Source: Microvirga brassicacearum
Lineage (GTDB): Bacteria; Pseudomonadota; Alphaproteobacteria; Rhizobiales; Beijerinckiaceae
Length of the DNA: 64,000 nt
Assembly (NCBI RefSeq): GCF_008757455.1
Contig: NZ_VCMV01000007.1
Location: 1 to 64,000 of the forward strand
Reading direction: 5' to 3'
The translations under genes were made by a program, and so were the position numbers. Under the pieces are notes generated by a model that saw only the letters and a list, made by a program, of their open reading frames with translations, was not told where the DNA came from and searched no databases. This document shows, piece after piece, positions 61,939 through 64,000 of this stretch (position 1 is its first letter; every line of letters starts with the position of its first letter).

Positions 61939-61996
61939 CGACTTCGTGGAAGTCGGTTCCAAAAAACCTTCGCGCGTGACAACGCGCCAAGGTTTT
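61939..61996 (+). promoter_or_regulatory. double hairpin in the leader of the carboxylase gene
   Basis: The first stem is CGACTTC/GAAGTCG with a GTG loop (61939-61955). The second spans 61963-61996: AAAACCTT-C-GCGCG against CGCGC-C-AAGGTTTT, 13 of 14 pairs, with a TGACAA loop. They end 53 nt before the ATG. Confidence 0.5.
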
Positions 61997-62049
61997 GCTC
62001 TAGCTGAGAGACAACCGGCATCCGCGCGCGGCAGCCTGAGGGAGAGCCC

Positions 62050-64000
62050 ATGCTCGAGAGCGTTCTGATCGCGAATCGCGGCGAAATCGCCTGCCGCATC
62101 ATCCGCACGGCCCGGCGCCTCGGCATGCGAACGATCGCAGTCTACTCGGAAGCGGATGCGAACGCGTTGTTTGTGGAGATGGCGGACGAGGCGTATCTGA
62201 TCGGCCCGGCGCCCGCCCGCGACAGCTATCTTCAGATCGACCGGATCATCGCCGCGGCAAAACAATCCGGCGCCGCGTCCATCCATCCCGGCTACGGGTT
62301 TTTGTCCGAGCGGGCGGAGTTCGCCGACGCCTGCGCCAAGACCGGCATCGTGTTCGTGGGACCTCCGGCGTCGGCCATCCGCGCCATGGGCCTGAAGGAT
62401 GCGGCCAAGACCCTGGCGCAGCAGGCGGGCGTGCCGGTCGTTCCCGGCTATCACGGCGCGAAGCAGGAGCCGGATTTCCTGCGCCAGAAGGCCTATGAAA
62501 TCGGCTACCCGGTGCTCATCAAGGCGGTTGCCGGCGGCGGCGGCAAGGGGATGCGGCGCGTCGACAAGGTGACGGATTTCGATGCCGCTCTCGAGAGTGC
62601 GCAGCGCGAGGCCGCGAGCGCGTTCGGCGATCCGCGCGTGCTGGTGGAAAAATACATCCTGTCGCCGCGCCACATCGAAATTCAGGTCTTCGCGGATGCG
62701 CATGGCAATGTGGTGCATCTGTTCGAGCGCGATTGTTCGCTGCAACGGCGGCACCAGAAGGTCATCGAGGAAGCGCCCGCGCCCGGCATGACGCCCGATA
62801 TGCGCGCCGCCATGGGCAAGGCCGCGGTCGAGGCCGCAAGGGCGGTCGGCTATGTGGGTGCGGGGACTGTCGAGTTCATTGCCGATGGCCGCGACGGATT
62901 GCGACCGGACCGGTTCTTTTTCATGGAAATGAACACGCGGCTGCAGGTGGAGCATCCGGTCACCGAGGCGATCACCGGCCTCGATCTCGTCGAGCTGCAG
63001 TTCCGGGCCGCATCAGGCGAGACGCTCCCATTCAAGCAGGAGGATCTCGCGATTGCGGGTCATGCGGTGGAGGCGCGGCTTTACGCCGAGGACCCTGAGC
63101 GGGAATTCCTGCCTTCGACCGGCAAGCTCTGGGCGCTGGAGTTTCCCGAGAGCGACGGGATCAGGATCGACACCGGGGTGCGCCCCGGCGACGAGGTCAC
63201 GCCGTATTACGATCCGATGATCGCCAAGGTGATTGCCCATGGCACGACCCGGGACGAGGCTTTGGCCTTGCTCGCCGATGCGCTCGGCGAAACGATCGTG
63301 GCGGGCCCGAAAACCAACGTGGCATTTCTCAAGAAGCTCTGCGAGGCTGACGACTTCAGGGCAGGGCGGTTCGATACGGATTTTATCGATCGCAATATCG
63401 AGGCGTTGGGCGCGGTGGCGCAGGAACCGGACGCGGAATCAATCCGCCTCGGCGTCTTAAGCCTGCTGGATCGCGATTTCGACGACCGCAATTACCGCGC
63501 CGCCACGAGAGACGGTTCAGTCGAATCGCCATGGAGCGACCACGATGGTTTTCAGCTCAGCGGAGCACGCCGCCAAACATATCCCGTGTCGGTGGATGGG
63601 GAACGAACCGAGGTGTCGCTCGCATGGCCGGGTTCGAGCGCGGCCGGCGAGGTGAACATTGCGGTGGCTCTGGCCGGACGATCCTCAGGCATGCTCGAGG
63701 ATTTTCGAACCCGCGATCCCCGCAAGTTCGTGTCCACGGAAAACGGCGTGATCGTGCTCCATCACGGCCGCCAGACGCGAGTCGCGCTTTTCGATCCCTT
63801 CGCCGTCGATCTCGAACATCTCGACGGCGGCGACTCGGTCAAGGCGCCGATGCACGGCAAGCTGATCGCGGTCTTCGTCAAGCCCGGCGACAGGGTCCAG
63901 AAGGGGCAGCGGCTCGCCGTTGTCGAAGCCATGAAGATGGAGCATGCGCTGGTCGCGCCCGCGGACGGGGAGGTGGCGGAAGTCTCGGCCGAGCCCGGTG
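62050..64000 (+). CDS. acyl-CoA carboxylase alpha subunit (biotin carboxylase + BCCP), partial
   Basis: About 650 residues are visible before the window ends; the stop lies beyond. The biotin carboxylase domain (residues 1-450) has ESVLIANRGEIACRIIRTAR, the Gly-rich ATP-grasp loop KAVAGGGGKGMRR, and FMEMNTRLQVEHPVTE. A linker follows, and the C-terminal biotinyl domain carries EAMKMEH with biotin lysine 629. Length and layout fit methylcrotonyl-CoA or acetyl/propionyl-CoA carboxylase alpha subunits; I cannot decide between them without the beta subunit, which is not in the window. GGGAGAG precedes the ATG. Confidence 0.93.
   Translation, partial: MLESVLIANRGEIACRIIRTARRLGMRTIAVYSEADANALFVEMADEAYLIGPAPARDSYLQIDRIIAAAKQSGAASIHPGYGFLSERAEFADACAKTGIVFVGPPASAIRAMGLKDAAKTLAQQAGVPVVPGYHGAKQEPDFLRQKAYEIGYPVLIKAVAGGGGKGMRRVDKVTDFDAALESAQREAASAFGDPRVLVEKYILSPRHIEIQVFADAHGNVVHLFERDCSLQRRHQKVIEEAPAPGMTPDMRAAMGKAAVEAARAVGYVGAGTVEFIADGRDGLRPDRFFFMEMNTRLQVEHPVTEAITGLDLVELQFRAASGETLPFKQEDLAIAGHAVEARLYAEDPEREFLPSTGKLWALEFPESDGIRIDTGVRPGDEVTPYYDPMIAKVIAHGTTRDEALALLADALGETIVAGPKTNVAFLKKLCEADDFRAGRFDTDFIDRNIEALGAVAQEPDAESIRLGVLSLLDRDFDDRNYRAATRDGSVESPWSDHDGFQLSGARRQTYPVSVDGERTEVSLAWPGSSAAGEVNIAVALAGRSSGMLEDFRTRDPRKFVSTENGVIVLHHGRQTRVALFDPFAVDLEHLDGGDSVKAPMHGKLIAVFVKPGDRVQKGQRLAVVEAMKMEHALVAPADGEVAEVSAEPG

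Overview
This is a high-GC (about 63 percent by eye) alphaproteobacterial chromosome segment. The order Hyphomicrobiales (Rhizobiales) is the best fit. The supporting synteny is a divergent metC / aapJQMP block, tolC followed by popZ (DUF2497) and valS, an enuR-controlled ectoine catabolic operon, and an EcfG-type promoter. I cannot name a genus. No IS element, prophage, CRISPR array or rRNA is visible.

Region 1 (1-15.1 kb) looks like accessory surface and periplasmic DNA. It holds a small Cys-rich secreted protein and a type I sulfatase, two large type V autotransporters with passenger repeats, two tandem DUF1254/DUF1214 periplasmic proteins divergent from an AraC-type regulator, and a second small secreted protein. 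Region 2 (15.1-18.2 kb) has a PEP mutase/isocitrate lyase superfamily enzyme, an SDR and a membrane-bound diguanylate cyclase.

Region 3 (18.2-25.3 kb) is a sugar or sugar-acid locus. A TRAP transporter (dctPQM), a lactonase-type amidohydrolase, an aldo/keto reductase and a FucU mutarotase lie on the minus strand. A DHDPS-family aldolase and a GntR/FCD regulator diverge from them. It resembles the non-phosphorylative L-fucose route but has no sugar-acid dehydratase. Region 4 (25.3-37.9 kb) is an ectoine uptake and degradation cluster: enuR, eutB, eutC, doeA, doeB, ehuB-C-D-A, an aldehyde dehydrogenase and an aminotransferase, with a divergent Lrp/AsnC gene. The ABC system imports ectoine, DoeA opens the ring, DoeB deacetylates, and the last two enzymes carry diaminobutyrate toward aspartate. 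eutA is absent.

Region 5 (38-47.3 kb) contains a soluble FtsK-type translocase, an HPF/RaiA-like ribosome factor, a cysteine hydrolase behind an EcfG-like promoter, two small related unknown proteins, and a lipid A or envelope glycan set (ArnT-like transferase, GT2, LAB_N protein), then metC. Region 6 (47.3-64 kb) is mostly core: aapJQMP, sseA, an alanyl-tRNA editing protein, tRNA-Asn and tRNA-Cys, pcm, tolC, popZ, valS, mntH and the start of a biotin-dependent acyl-CoA carboxylase alpha subunit cut by the window end.

The less obvious signals are in intergenic DNA. A hairpin follows each of the three transporter binding-protein genes, a near-perfect 28-bp palindrome lies ahead of eutB, direct plus inverted repeats precede the aldehyde dehydrogenase gene, and a 34-bp perfect palindrome lies after ftsK. 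There is a double hairpin in the leader of the carboxylase gene and a 13-mer repeated in three intergenic regions.
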